Origin: Cerrena zonata
Lineage: Eukaryota; Basidiomycota; Agaricomycetes; Polyporales; Cerrenaceae
DNA length: 64,000 nucleotides
Reading direction: 5' to 3'
Assembly: GCA_038087015.1 (NCBI GenBank)
Contig: JASBNA010000002.1
Span: 124,001-188,000 of the forward strand
The translations under genes were made by a program, and so were the position numbers. This document shows positions 47,972 through 59,676 of this stretch, piece after piece. The notes under the pieces are model-generated. The model was not told the DNA's origin and did no database searches. It saw nothing but the letters and a program-made list of their open reading frames with translations. Position 1 is the stretch's first letter, and each line of letters opens with the position of its first letter.

Positions 47972-49521
47972 CTACCAATTGCCAGTACCAGTATGCATAT
48001 CCCCCTGTCCGCCCCCTTGAGCCTGAGCCTGTGCTTGTGCTTGCGCCTGCGCCTGTGCCTGGGCTTGAGCTTGGGCCTGAGCAGCCTCTCGTTGCCGTTG
48101 TAACCGCATTTGGTTTTCATGATGCTGATGCATACTCAAATGAGGAGCTATCCAGAACGCAATATGTAAGTATCAGAGCTGAACTAGAGTCATATTGAAA
48201 AGACTACTAACGGAACCGGTTTTCGAAAGGTTGAGTCATAAACGGTGGAACATGAGCCACCTGTGGTCCATGAATCGCGGCATGCGGATGTGGGTAGTTG
48301 TATTGGGGAGGTGCCATTGCTCCAATGGGGAAGGGATGCGGCGGCGCTGCGGTGGAGGTGAAGTAAGGGTGGTTGAGAGCTTCTGCTGCCGAGATACGCT
48401 TGTTAGGGTCGAATTGAAGGAGACGTTCTAGAAGATCGATTGCTTGTGGTGATGCCTTTGGAAGGACTTGTTGGAAGGGGATTTTAGGGTACCGTGGATA
48501 TTGTTTACAAGCGTTGGCTGCTTGTTGTTGACCTTCAGGCGTCGATGGCTGTTGAAATTTATGAGATTGATATACGAAGAGAGGGGTACTGTAAACTACT
48601 TACTGCTGCTTCTGTAGCGATTTTGCGTAGGAGACGTTCATCGGGGGTACCGATGATACGCATAATGTGCAAGAGTTGATCTTGATTATCACGTCCGCGG
48701 AACAGGGGTACACCAGAAATCATCTCGGCAAAAATACATCCACAGGACCAAACATCGATGGATGTACTATATGTTCTTGAGCCAAGAAGCACATCAGGTG
48801 CACGATACCAGAGCGTGACGACCTAAAGGGGCGTATTAAACTTCTTGTATGCTATCTATATTTAGTATAACACGCACCTCATTGGAGAAGGTGTTGACAG
48901 GTACACCGAATGCCCGTGCGAGACCGAAATCACCCAGTTTGAGTTCACCTTTCCTGTTGATAAGGAGATTCTGAGGCTTTAGATCTCTGTGGAGGACTCG
49001 GTTCTCATGACAAAAAGCGGTCCCCTTTAACAATTGGTACATGAAACTCCGCACGGTGACAGGGTCCAGTGCACCACGGTCGCCATGGGCATCCATGTAT
49101 TTCTTGAGATCGCGGTCACAATACTCGAAGATGAGGACTAGCTTTGTTTCGGTGTGGATAACGTCGTATAGGCGGACGATGTTGACATGTTTGAGTTCCT
49201 TCATGAGGGAGATCTCTCGGATCGCAGTGGAAGGTGTTCCTTCTTCGGCATCGAGGTGGATCTCTTTGAGTGCGACGATTTCGTTGGTGGTCCTTGAGCG
49301 ACCCTAAAATGCATGTTTATAATTGTGGCGGATTGAGAGGGGGAGTGGCTGAGCGTACCTTGTACACAGTAGCGTATGTACCCTCGCCTTGAAGCGATGT
49401 AAGATTGAAAACATAATGCAGATTGTCAGGTTGAATGCTAACCAAGTTTCTCGAGCTATACAGAAGATGAGTTGATATCCAGAAACAGTGGCTATTCGGA
49501 ACATACCTGAATGTAATTCAT
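47972..49521 (-). CDS. PHO85: cyclin-dependent kinase Pho85
   Basis: Read from 49521: [26 protein letters not shown], then [21 protein letters not shown] with the PSTAIRE cyclin-binding helix and Pho85-like EEGTP lead. Next are [102 protein letters not shown] and [17 protein letters not shown]. All catalytic residues are present. The tail, absent from yeast Pho85, is Pro-rich, then Gln/Ala repeats (48019-48083), then ends HTGTGNW. Pho85 with its cyclins controls phosphate, glycogen and cell-cycle decisions. It is divergent from UTP5. Confidence 0.94.
48019..48083. repeat. hexamer-based Ala-Gln coding repeat
   Basis: Roughly ten to eleven GCNCAR units encode alternating Ala-Gln in the PHO85 tail. 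The third codon positions differ between units, so the peptide rather than the DNA is being kept. Confidence 0.8.
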
Positions 49522-49845
49522 GCCTGCAAAGTTCTAATACCACAAATGCAAAACAACAGGGGAAAAGACAATGGCGATGTGTCGTACAGATACAGAGAGT
49601 TGTGGGCGGGAACGTGGGTGTTGTGGGGAGAAAGAGGTGAGTCAAGAGGACGGAAGAGAGCAGAGAGACTCCCGGCCACCAGTGCTCTCCAGGCGCGTAC
49701 CACAGACACACAGCCACCGGCAGCATTTCTCGATCAGGCGCTAGTACACGTGACATGGACAAATCCAGAAATTTTGGCTTGCACCGTAAATGATCCCAGA
49801 ACACTCAGAGAGCTCGACGCTACTCACACAAGGTCTTATACAACC
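49522..49845. promoter_or_regulatory. divergent promoter, PHO85 and UTP5
   Basis: Contains upstream sequence of both genes. The plus frame is open from 49546 into UTP5 but carries no conserved residues before the ATG at 49846. Confidence 0.45.
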
Positions 49846-52396
49846 ATGTCCTCCTCACAAAAGTCAAAAAAGCCAAAGGCTAAACCACCAAAAAGCCGAC
49901 CCGCATCCACCTCGGCCGTAGCTCAACTCACCGTCGAAGACTCGCCGTCCCAATTCACCCTCTCCTCGTTCTCTCCAAAAGGCGAACTCTTTGCTTTCGT
50001 CTCTCTTGCTATAGACAAGCATCGTCTGCGAGTATATGACACCACCACAAACCAGTCGATCGCAGAACACTCCATAGACTCCGGTCGAGTTACTTCAATA
50101 GCCTGGACCACCTCTGATTCCTCGGAAGAAGACGAGGGACACCGTAAAAAGCGAAAACGGAGAAAGTCTCAATTAGAGTCTCCTTCTAGCTCTCTACCGC
50201 AATGTATAGCGCTCGGCCTTTCAACTGGTCAGGTTCACATCTTTTTACCTAGCCAAGCAAAAGTCATCCGAACGCTTTCCCATCCCACAAGTACCTCTGC
50301 TATTCAATCAATCTCTGTACCTTCAGAAGATGCCTCAGAAATCTGGACTTCTGGTGCTGATGGATCTATACGACTATGGAACTTTCAGCAAAGCGAACTG
50401 GTCTCGTCCTCAAAGTCAGAAGAGAGGATACCATATTCTTCCATTGCCCTTCGTCCCTCATCAGGAGACGAAGATAATTCTACAGCAATCCTTGCCGCTA
50501 ATCACTCCATCTCCCTCCTCTCTATCCCCCCTTCCTCCCCTGATGCCCAAAAACCTCGCAAAGCGGCCACTTTCACTGGTCACGCTTCTGCGGTGAAGAC
50601 CCTGCTCTGGGACACACATTCACGTTTCCTTTCGTCGGCAGAAGGGGATCGTTTCGTGTATGTTTGGGATATTCCTTCACTGTCGGAGTCTTCACCAGCT
50701 GAAGGCCGAGTAGCCGTATCACTTCCTCTTGACTCTGACGTTCGACATATTTCATTGTCACATCCTTCAAGAACGTCGTTGACAAGTTCGCAAACTATTG
50801 CTGCTGTTTCGTCTTCTGGAAAGGTCTCCGTCCTTCCCCTCCCTTCCGAATTTGTACAAAATGCGAAAGCGAAGCAAAGCGTCTCATCTCTGACAGCGAA
50901 GTCATCAATTTCGATTTCATCGAAAGGTGGCGCAGAGTCCTCGATTGTAAATGTTACATTTGTGCAAGGACAGGATGGGAAGCTCAGGCTGGCACGGTTA
51001 GCGAGCGGTGTGAGATTGACTTTCGAGGTTGTGGTGAGTATTTTATTTCAACCGATATAACACTACTCTCATAGAAATTGAAAAAAACTACGTTAGGAAT
51101 ATCTCGATGCCACTGGAGATTTCATTCCGACAATCTCCCTTGCAAGCTCAGTTTCGGGTATTGGACTCTCTGCTTCCGCAGAAGGGATCAATGTACGTAT
51201 TTTGACCCCTCGCATTTCCACCGTGAAGGCCGGAAACCTGACTACTCTTCCAGGGTGCACCCAATAAGCGTTACGTCGAATCCAATACTCTCGAAGTCCG
51301 TTCAGGCCTCGACCTAGGTCAAGACGCCACCATGGACGACATCCCCTCACGCACCATTGACGGAGAACTCGACACCACCTTGGCCGAACTATCCCTCGGT
51401 CAACGTCTAACAGCTCTCACTGGTGCCCCCGCGGATGGTGCACTCCAAGGATCAAGTTCTGACGAAGAAGATGCCTCAAATCCTAAATCCTCAAAATCCA
51501 AAGCCCCAGAGGAAGACATCACCCAACCTACCGTCCCTGCATCGTCTCTCACTCGTACGCTTATTCAAGCATTGCATTCTTCTGATGCTGGTTTGCTGGA
51601 GACTTGTCTTGCACATTCGAATGCGAATTTGATCCAGAATACTGTGAGGAGACTACCGCCTCAGTTGGCTGTCCCTCTCGTTACTTCGTGTGTTGAACGG
51701 TTAGGGAGAGGAAAGAGGGTCGGTAGAGGGAAGGGTGGAGGTGCGGGTGCGGGTGCTCAGAGGGGTACTGCTCTCATCAAGTGGATTAGAGCCGTGTTGA
51801 TCGTTCATGGCGGACATCTGCTCACGGTATGTTTTCTAATGCGTTTAGTGGTCACAGTTTCTAACCGCAGAAATCTAATATAGATGCCGGACCTTGTTGC
51901 TCGTCTTGCAGGCCTTCACCAAACCCTTACCACTCGTCTTGCACTGCAAGACAGCCTTCTCTCTCTTAGCGGACGTCTCGATATGGTCATTTCACAAATT
52001 GAAATGCGATCGTCAGCTGCCCCTGCTCCCTTACCGATGCCCAAGAAGGGTAAAAGTAAGTCGAAGAAGAAGAAAGCTCAACAAGCCACGACACGGTATG
52101 TCGAAGGTGAGAGTACCGAGGAAGAGGATGATGATGAAGCGGATGGGATGGATGTCGAGGTAGAAAGTGATGATGATGCGGGAAGTGTGGAGGACGTTGA
52201 GTTGGGTGGAGGTGATGATGATGATAGTGATGAGGAGGAATCTGGAGATGATTTGGAGGAGGACGAAGATGAGGAGGATGACGATGAAGAAGATGACGAA
52301 GATGATAGTGAAGGTGAAGGAGGGAAATTGAATGGGTTTATTGATGATGAGGCAGATGAGTTTAGTGGGGATGATGAGGATGATGAGAGCGATTAG
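49846..52396 (+). CDS. UTP5: U3 snoRNP protein Utp5 (WDR43)
   Basis: The long first exon (to about 51031) starts MSSSQKSKKPKAKPPKSRP (basic nucleolar-type N-terminus). WD40 blades follow: SFSPKGELFAFVS, HRLRVYDTTTNQSIAEHSID, IALGLSTGQVHIFLPS, EIWTSGADGSIRLWNF and FTGHASAVKTLLWDTHSRFL. The Utp12 domain comes after short introns (SSLTRTLIQALHSSDAGLLE, LPPQLAVPLVTSCVERLGRG, KWIRAVLIVHGGHLLT, MPDLVARLAGLHQTLTTRLA). The end is a long Asp/Glu tail. Utp5 belongs to the t-UTP complex that begins small-subunit rRNA processing in the nucleolus. The ATG is the first inside the conserved region; the frame stays open upstream without similarity. Confidence 0.9.
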
Positions 52397-52812
52397 TTCT
52401 GATGTACTCTGGGTTTTCCTTTGATTTACTAGACACCTGCAGTGTGATTGGCATGTCGCGAATTCTCATCAACATCAACCTGGTACTTGGTATTTTACAT
52501 GTCACTAATTCCAATCCGTACGTATGATGTTTTTCTTTATTTCATTTTATTGGTTCAAACATCTCGTTCGAGACTTTCTCACCGGTGGTTGATCGCGAAT
52601 CGTTGCTTGGTTCTCGAAACTCAAACTCTAAACACTTACCAAATCTAGTAATTCCAACTTGAAGTGACGTCACTCCGTAACAACCCATCCGAGCCTTCTT
52701 TCACAAGAACACGCCGAAAACTCTTGGACTTATTCACTATTTAGCATCATCCCCATCTTGCTTTTGCATTCCACCAACATCACTCTTTCTTAACTAACTG
52801 TCTCGTTCTATA
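52397..52812. other. intergenic, F-box gene promoter
   Basis: UTP5 3' flank and F-box upstream region. No gene; pyrimidine tracts precede the ATG at 52813. Confidence 0.4.
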
Positions 52813-55403
52813 ATGGCGACTGGAAGTAAGCGAAAGAAAGCCCCTGATGCCACTGAAGAAAGTAAGCCACCAAAGCGCGTCGCGCGAACGCGTAAAGGTA
52901 AACTAGAAGAACTCCCCAATATGCCATTGGATATCCTTTACGAGGTACGTTGTCGAATATACGCGAAAGATTAAAATCAAACTAAGACGTACCGTACCAC
53001 GACAGATATTTTCTTACCTACCACCTGTCGACATCCTCAACCTCTCGCGGACGAACAAAGCATTTCGTGCTTTGCTTATGGATCGTAGTGCAGCCCCTTT
53101 TTGGAAGGCTGCTCGTCTTAACATTCCTGATCTTCCGGAACCGTTCCCTGGGATGAGTGAGCCGGCATTCGCGAATTTGTGTTTTAATTCTCATTGTCAT
53201 GTATGTCACGATTCCATCACTAGTTTTTCTTTCTTCTACGTCACTTACGCGACGACAACACATAGGTCTGTTTGAAACCTAACATTCAAGAAGTCATCTG
53301 GGAATACCGAGCTCGTCTTTGTCATGCTTGCAAGGAACCCAGGTCTGTATATCTCACTATTCCATTACTTTGTAATAGCTAGGCTGACACCATATATAGC
53401 ACCGTGTCGCTTGTTAGCCTACGGGGAACTGACTTTCAACTTCATGATAGACAACTAAGATTACTTCCGCATATTGATGCTGAAGTAGTGGGGAAGACGA
53501 GTGAGTGGTATTCGTTTTCTTTATGCTCCAGTCTACTTACTTGTCGGTCTTTCAGAGCGCGGATCAAAGGATTGGATTGTAGGTTTTCCTAGGATCTACG
53601 TCCCAGACAAGGAAGAAGTCGAGACTGCATGGAACGCGCTTACTGACGAAGCAGCCCGAGATGAGTTCTTGAAAACGCAGGACAAACGATTTGAAGAGAT
53701 CAGGAAGGCATGTCGCGTCGAGCAGCTCTAGAGCAGTGAGCGACCTTTATTGACTGGTATGAACAGCACGCGAGGGTCTGTGAAATATGGAGTCAAAACA
53801 AGAAGAAGAACAGGAACCAAGAGCTGCATAGAATCAGGCGTGAACGTTACAATGCGTAAGTCAATGTTTTGTACATTGAGATGTTACTCACAATTGACAT
53901 TAGCATCGTCGCCAAGCTCGTCGAGCTAGGCTATCAGAAGGACGTTACATATGCCGAAGAGAATATATGGGACAAGGATTCGCTTGAAATACACCCGTTC
54001 GTCCGTCAGTCGAAGCCACTCACCCAACGAAGTATATCTCTCACCTTGTTATCAGTACCAAATCTCGCTAATGCATTTTTTTCTCCAGCTTGGAACAATA
54101 ACTGTGCTGACCTTCTCGAATTCATCGAGCAAAATATCACTCCGCAGAGACTCTACGACGAGTATGAAGACAATATCACTGTTTGCCTGTCAGCACTTCG
54201 ACTTGCAGCACATACACGCATGGCACCTAAACATCGTCCCTTCTTTCCACGTTTACGTGACCTTGTCTCCTTCCCTGAAGTCAAAGCCATGATGAATCCC
54301 TTCGACACGCCCGAATTCGATCCACAGGACGTTGAAAAATTGGTTCCTATTGTGGATGATCTTCTTGTATCTTGGAAAGCAGACTGCCAGAGACAGTTGG
54401 AAGACTCCATCCGCTCCGAAGCTCCTGATATCCCAGAAGATATTGCTATTTGGGATCTTGCTATTGCAAACATGATCTCATGCACGGATGCGATCTGCCA
54501 GGACGTCTTGGTAGAGCCATGGCCAAATGGTGTCCTTCACGACTGCAAATATTATGGATATCCGATTAAAAGCAACGACGAGGAGAGATTCATTGATAAT
54601 GATAATCCCCACACACTAGCACGAAATAAATGGTATGACAACGTTATGAATACCAGCCTGGGCTACAAGTGGTCGATGAAGTATCTCCGTCCTCTCGTTC
54701 ACGGGGTGGAGAATATCGTCAAACTCTGCGGAAAAGACCCTCTTCAAGTCACAGCTGCAGAAATGGACCAACTTGATGCACGGTTCTTTTGTTTCGACCA
54801 GGAGAAAGAGAAGGGAGTACGTGAAATCTTGACCTGGCGAGAGGCGGTAAGTTTTGCTATAATAGAATGTATATCTTCTGTTGTCTTATCCTTATCCGGA
54901 TTACTTAGGCAACACAGGAGTCACGTAGGCTACGACGTAATGGTCAAACGGCTGATTGGAAAATCGTTCCCGAGGAAGACAGAAAGAAGATTGCACATCT
55001 CGAACTGGCTGCTCAGCAGTGTAAAGAAAGGTCCGAAGCTGCAAAATATTATTGGTGTTGCGCACGGTGCGACATTATGCATCGATCACGAGAAACTCTA
55101 ACTTTGCATATCAAGGAGATGTACGGTGTATTTTTCTCCATTGTCGAATTGGAGCCTTTTCACTCATCATGTCGTTTGAATCCTAGACATGAAATTGAGA
55201 CACCAGGAGAAAATGACCTGTTTTTGGATCAAGAAAAAGCCATGGCAAAAGCTTACGTGTATATTGTATACGACGCTAGGAATAACTCGCCCCCTGGCTT
55301 ACCTAGGATAATCCAAGAAGCTTTCAAGGAGGGTCGGGCAGCGTTGGAATCGAATATCTATGGTTCTTCAACGGAATGGATCTCTCCTTATTCGATGCGC
55401 TAA
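52813..55403 (+). CDS. F-box protein with paired-cysteine motifs
   Basis: Exon 1 gives MATGSKRKKAPDATEES and a basic segment. The F-box spans the first intron: LEELPNMPLDILYE-IFSYLPPVDILNLSRTNKAF. Then comes a CHVC ... LCHACKEP pair (paired cysteines, possible zinc site), GFPRIYVPDKEEVETAW, and a long alpha-rich region to FCFDQEKEKGVREILTWREA. The last parts contain YYWCCARCDIMHRSRETL, a second Cys pair, and end SPYSMR. F-box proteins link substrates to SCF ubiquitin ligases through Skp1; large F-box families with this CHVC/CxxC layout are common in mushrooms. The intron after KRFEEIRK needs a GC donor (53708-53766). Substrate unknown. Confidence 0.85.
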
Positions 55404-55890
55404 GCGAAACGCGCCCCTTGTCCTACTTTTGCACTACTAAATAGTGCTATGTTTTGAATATTCTACCTACCTACTACCGATTTGAATAATATCTACAGTC
55501 ACCCTTAGTAGTTGAGTGCTTGCCAATTGCGGATAGAGAGTTGCATCATCACGCCAAGCGCCCATATAGATCGGTAAAGGTGGAAGCTGAAGCGGGGCTT
55601 GGGAATCGACCGACCTCACAGTTCGTCCTCTGCAGCCAACTCTGTCATCCATTCCTTCCTTTCCATACGCAGTCCATCCCAGCTGCAAACCACCTCTCTC
55701 TCGCTCTCTCTCTTGGTTTCTCTCTTAATTGTCCGCTATCCTTGGCTACTATTTATACCAAACTCTTGTTTCCAAGCAACACCATTGTGTGTTCAAATAA
55801 CCACGACAACTTGAACCCCTTGAATATCATACCTCAATCATCGAACTTAATTAGACCACCCCGACTTCGACCACAATTTGACATAGTCGT
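55404..55890. other. intergenic, upstream of large disordered protein gene
   Basis: A long open frame covers this stretch but has no conserved character. CTCTCTC tracts and TATTTATACC near 55750 look like a promoter. Confidence 0.4.
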
Positions 55891-58824
55891 ATGGGAAGAC
55901 CAATCGCCCGAAGCCCCAGTTCCACACCTACTACCAATTCGAGCTCCTCGAGTTCATCATCCACACAACGTCAGAATGTCTCGTTATATGCTCCTTAATT
56001 CAGCTAATTATCTTCACCTGAAGAATCATCACAATCTCTCGCTCCCCCTTCAAGGCCTAGAAAACGGAAGCCACTCGACTCGTCAAGTGTTGCCCAGAAG
56101 TGCACCTACGCGGAATTCTGGTTCCGACAGAGTGTCACATCTCTCCCCTCTATTGAGAGCAGCCATCCGCCTCAGTCAAATACCTCCTCTATCTTCAGGA
56201 CCTAGACCTCTTGTCTCCACCGTCCCTCCCAGTACTGGTAACACCAACACCAATACCGATAACAGTACCGCCGCCGCCAACCCCACTCCACAGACTCTCC
56301 GCTCAGAAACACTCAGAACCATTGAACAAACCACCGATTCCTTCCGTCGACTGACGACAACAATCGAGAACGCCTACAACAACCTCGCCAGTGTCCGCAA
56401 CAGTCTTCGTCGAACCATGGACGAACACTCCAACCTCCCCAGTTCTCTTCCGAATGGAGATAGACAATTTCCTCCTCTTCCTCCTCTCACTGCTCCCAAT
56501 TCCAATGCCAATTCCAGGGAACGTCCCGGCTTCCTCAACTCGGCGTTCAATTCCAACATGGCACCAAGCCATTCCGCCATCATCTTGGCAGACGGAACAG
56601 AAGTCATCTCACCTGTCATCTCTACCGCTGCTAGCGTTAATGGTAGGGATAACTTAGGCGGTTCGAACATCCCTGGTGGGTACAACGCTGCAAATGGTGG
56701 TGCCCTGTTGGCGGCATATATAGCACAACAGGGTTCGGCTTCTCGTGATGTCACCCAGGCACCCCGCACTTCCCCCGATACAACCACTTCCCAATCCCAA
56801 CGTCGTGGTACCTCCAACCTAGCTTCCAACCCTGAATCTCATACTAGGACCAGACCTCTCTTCTCAGACCCACCGAACTATGATCAGTATATCTCACGAT
56901 ATACATCTGACTACAACACTCGTATAGCCTCTCCACCGAATGAAACTGGTGGTAATCCTCGACTTCGGTTTAGTTCTTATTCCTCGTTGGGAATTGCTCC
57001 TTTGACTAGACCTCGGTTTGTGAATCCGGAAGATAGGACTAGACCTATCCGTTCGGCTTCTGATGCTCTCCAAAGTTTTACTGCGTTCCTTGAAGAATTC
57101 CGGTCGACTATGAATCGCGTAGATGAAGAAATTGAAAATGAAACTAGGAACCTCAGACAGAGGAACGAGGCTATGGAAGGAGGACTGACCGCTCGAGCTC
57201 CTACTACTAATGCGAGGAGTCCCTCGCCTACAGAAGAACTCCTTTTCGGACGAAGGGAACTCGATCCGTACTCTGATGACCCTTCAACCACTCTCGGAAG
57301 ACGTGTCCAAGCACGAGCAGCTGCAAGTGCTCGAACGCATAATGTCGACCCGATGATTGAACGTGCTTCAGATTTCGCTGATAGAGTTGGAAGTCACTTG
57401 GACCGATTGGCTAGACACCGAGATGAATTACTTGAAGCTTCAAATGGGTTACGTAGAGGACCAGCCTCCCGACCTATCCCACTTCCACGTCTAAGTGACT
57501 ATTATGATCCCTCCACTCGTCCTCGTCCTACGACTGCTCAAACCCAAGCTACCACAGGACCAATAAACAGTCCAACTCGAGCTAGAAGACGTCGTATGCA
57601 AGAAGAAAATCGAGGCCCTCGTCTCCGAACGTCTCACATTGACAGAACCGGTCGACTATCATACAATCCTACTCTCCCTGAAGACCACCCTCTAGCATAT
57701 ATCCACCAAACCCCTTCAGTCCCGATCCCAGGTCTCACAAGCCATGATTTCGACCGTGCAGATCCGGTTACAGGTAGACGAAGACGGTACACTGTCATCT
57801 CTCCCGTCCGGGATGGCGCGGACGATGTACATACGATCACCATGAGCGACTCGAGTAGTGACGAAGAACCCGATCCTGCACTTGCTTTTGCGTATGGGTT
57901 GCCGAGTGGTGCTAGACAAACCTCTCCGAGACGGATGAGGGTTAGGAGAAGACAGAGGACTTTATCTCAGGGGGCTTCGAGACCTTTGTTGGAGAGGAAT
58001 CGGGAAAGAGGGAATCGGAGAAGTATTTCGAGGGATCGGATGCCTGCACGGATGCCGTCGTTTTCATCTACGTCTAGTGATGAAGATGAGGCTCTTGGTA
58101 GAACTGGAGCTGCAAGTCGACCGATTGGGATAGAACGTAAGTCAAATTCCGAATGGTGCCACGATTGAATTTATTGAATTTACTAAATACTCTACAGGCG
58201 GTATGTCAGCACGTCAATTTGATGACCTCCTCCGTGAACGAGCGCAACAATTCGCCAACCGATGGTCCTCAAACGAATCCATCGCAGATCTCCTGAACGA
58301 AGATCCCCTCGCAGACATCACTCGACCCACCGCCGAACCGCTAATCCGCTCAGACTCACTAGGCTGGCCCACATCCTCGGATAACAACACCACATCAGCG
58401 CAACAGCCACCTAGATTCCAACCGAACACGGCACCGATGTTCTCTATCGGCCCAGACGACTCTGGGATGACCAGGGCGAGAGTGAGGTTGAATGGAAGTA
58501 GTACTAGTCGGGCGGAGGGACCGCGCTGGTTTATGACCCCATCGGATTCTGAGCGGTCGGCGCCGCCTTCGAGAGGGACGAGTACTCCGAGGCCGAGATG
58601 GGTTGTAGGGGAAGATGCGGATGGGTCATTGTTTGATGTTCTGGGTGATGAGGGAAAGATGGTGGGGTCGAGTGAACCGTTTGTTCCTAGTATCTTGCCG
58701 GTGATGCCTGCTTCTTATTCTTCTTCGTCGAAAGTGAAGGTGGAGAAGGAGGTTGCGCAGCCGCAGGTAAGACGGATAACGGTCTCGACAAGTTTGCTTT
58801 GTGCAGGAATTTAAACATTGGTGA
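55891..58824 (+). CDS. large disordered protein, unknown function
   Basis: The main exon (about 56020-58140) gives more than 700 residues. It is rich in Ser, Arg, Pro and Asn, with a predicted helical segment TLRTIEQTTDSFRRLTTTI and further SFTAFLEEFRSTMNRVDEEI and DRLARHRDELLEASNG heptad-like stretches. Acidic DSSSDEEPD and SFSSTSSDEDEAL runs follow. Two short introns lead to FDDLLRERAQQFANRW and a last exon EFKHW. The proposed start (55891, MGRPIARSPSSTPTTNSS) requires a 46-nt intron; 55975 is the alternative. I know no domain here. The composition suggests a nuclear or scaffold protein, which is inference only. Confidence 0.6.
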
Positions 58825-59676
58825 GAAGAAGTCTTAGAATTCCATCCAGGTGACAGTACATTGTACGATGCAGCTTAGTTGATGACATTGGTTGATTTGT
58901 CCGAGAGTGTGCATGTATTAGGGACAATGTGACCAGGGACAACATTATCATTTAAACGATATAAGGTCAGTTCTAAATTATGTCTGTCACGGTCTCTCGA
59001 GGACTAGTCGAAGCGTCGGGTGGGAGAATATACCTTTGTTTGAAAGATCTATCGGTGATGACGGGTTTCGTTTGAGCTGCGCTGTTCCTTACGCTCAGCG
59101 TGCCAAGAGAGCCGCAGTGACAACGAGGACTGCGAATGTCTTGTTTATTTTTAACGAATCGTACTGTTCACATTGTGTTATTAAATTTTATATCAGCTGC
59201 CAGTGTCAAGTGGAATGTGAGAGATGCGAATGCTTAGTCAGATGATGGGTGGGATGATAAGCCCTGTTGACGCGATTTCTCAGTTGAGACTGGGAGTGCT
59301 TGTTTGAATGGAAATATGGTTGTATTGAGCGTGTGTGCTCGTTCGTATACGGTTTCCTAGTCGAGAAGTAACAGAGAGCGGATGAGAGAGTGAGAAGAAC
59401 GCGTCGGAAGTGAGGGAGAACGCGTGAGTCATGGCTGCTTACGAGCGTGTTTGGTGTGGATTTATGGATTAAGAAATCGTCCGACTTTGGGTGGCAGCCA
59501 ATGGGAGGGCGAGATTGGAATGCGAAGAGAGAGTATTGCTCGGCAGAACGGAGAGCTGGTCCACGCCTCTGTCTTCCAGGTCTCTGCCTCCGCATTTGTT
59601 CGTATTTTTATATATCATAATCCCATCTCCCCGTACTCTCTCTCTCACCCGTCATCTGCCCCCGACGACGACGACC
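58825..59676. promoter_or_regulatory. ERG5 upstream region
   Basis: No gene seen. A TTTTTATATATC TATA-like element lies at about 59605-59616, some 65 bp before the ATG, followed by a CTCTCTCTC tract. Confidence 0.5.

Noticed and set aside
55520..55890. N-terminal extension of the long frame beginning at 55520
   Set aside because: Sequence looks like promoter and leader (CTCTCTC tracts, TATTTATACC) and the encoded residues show no protein-like pattern.
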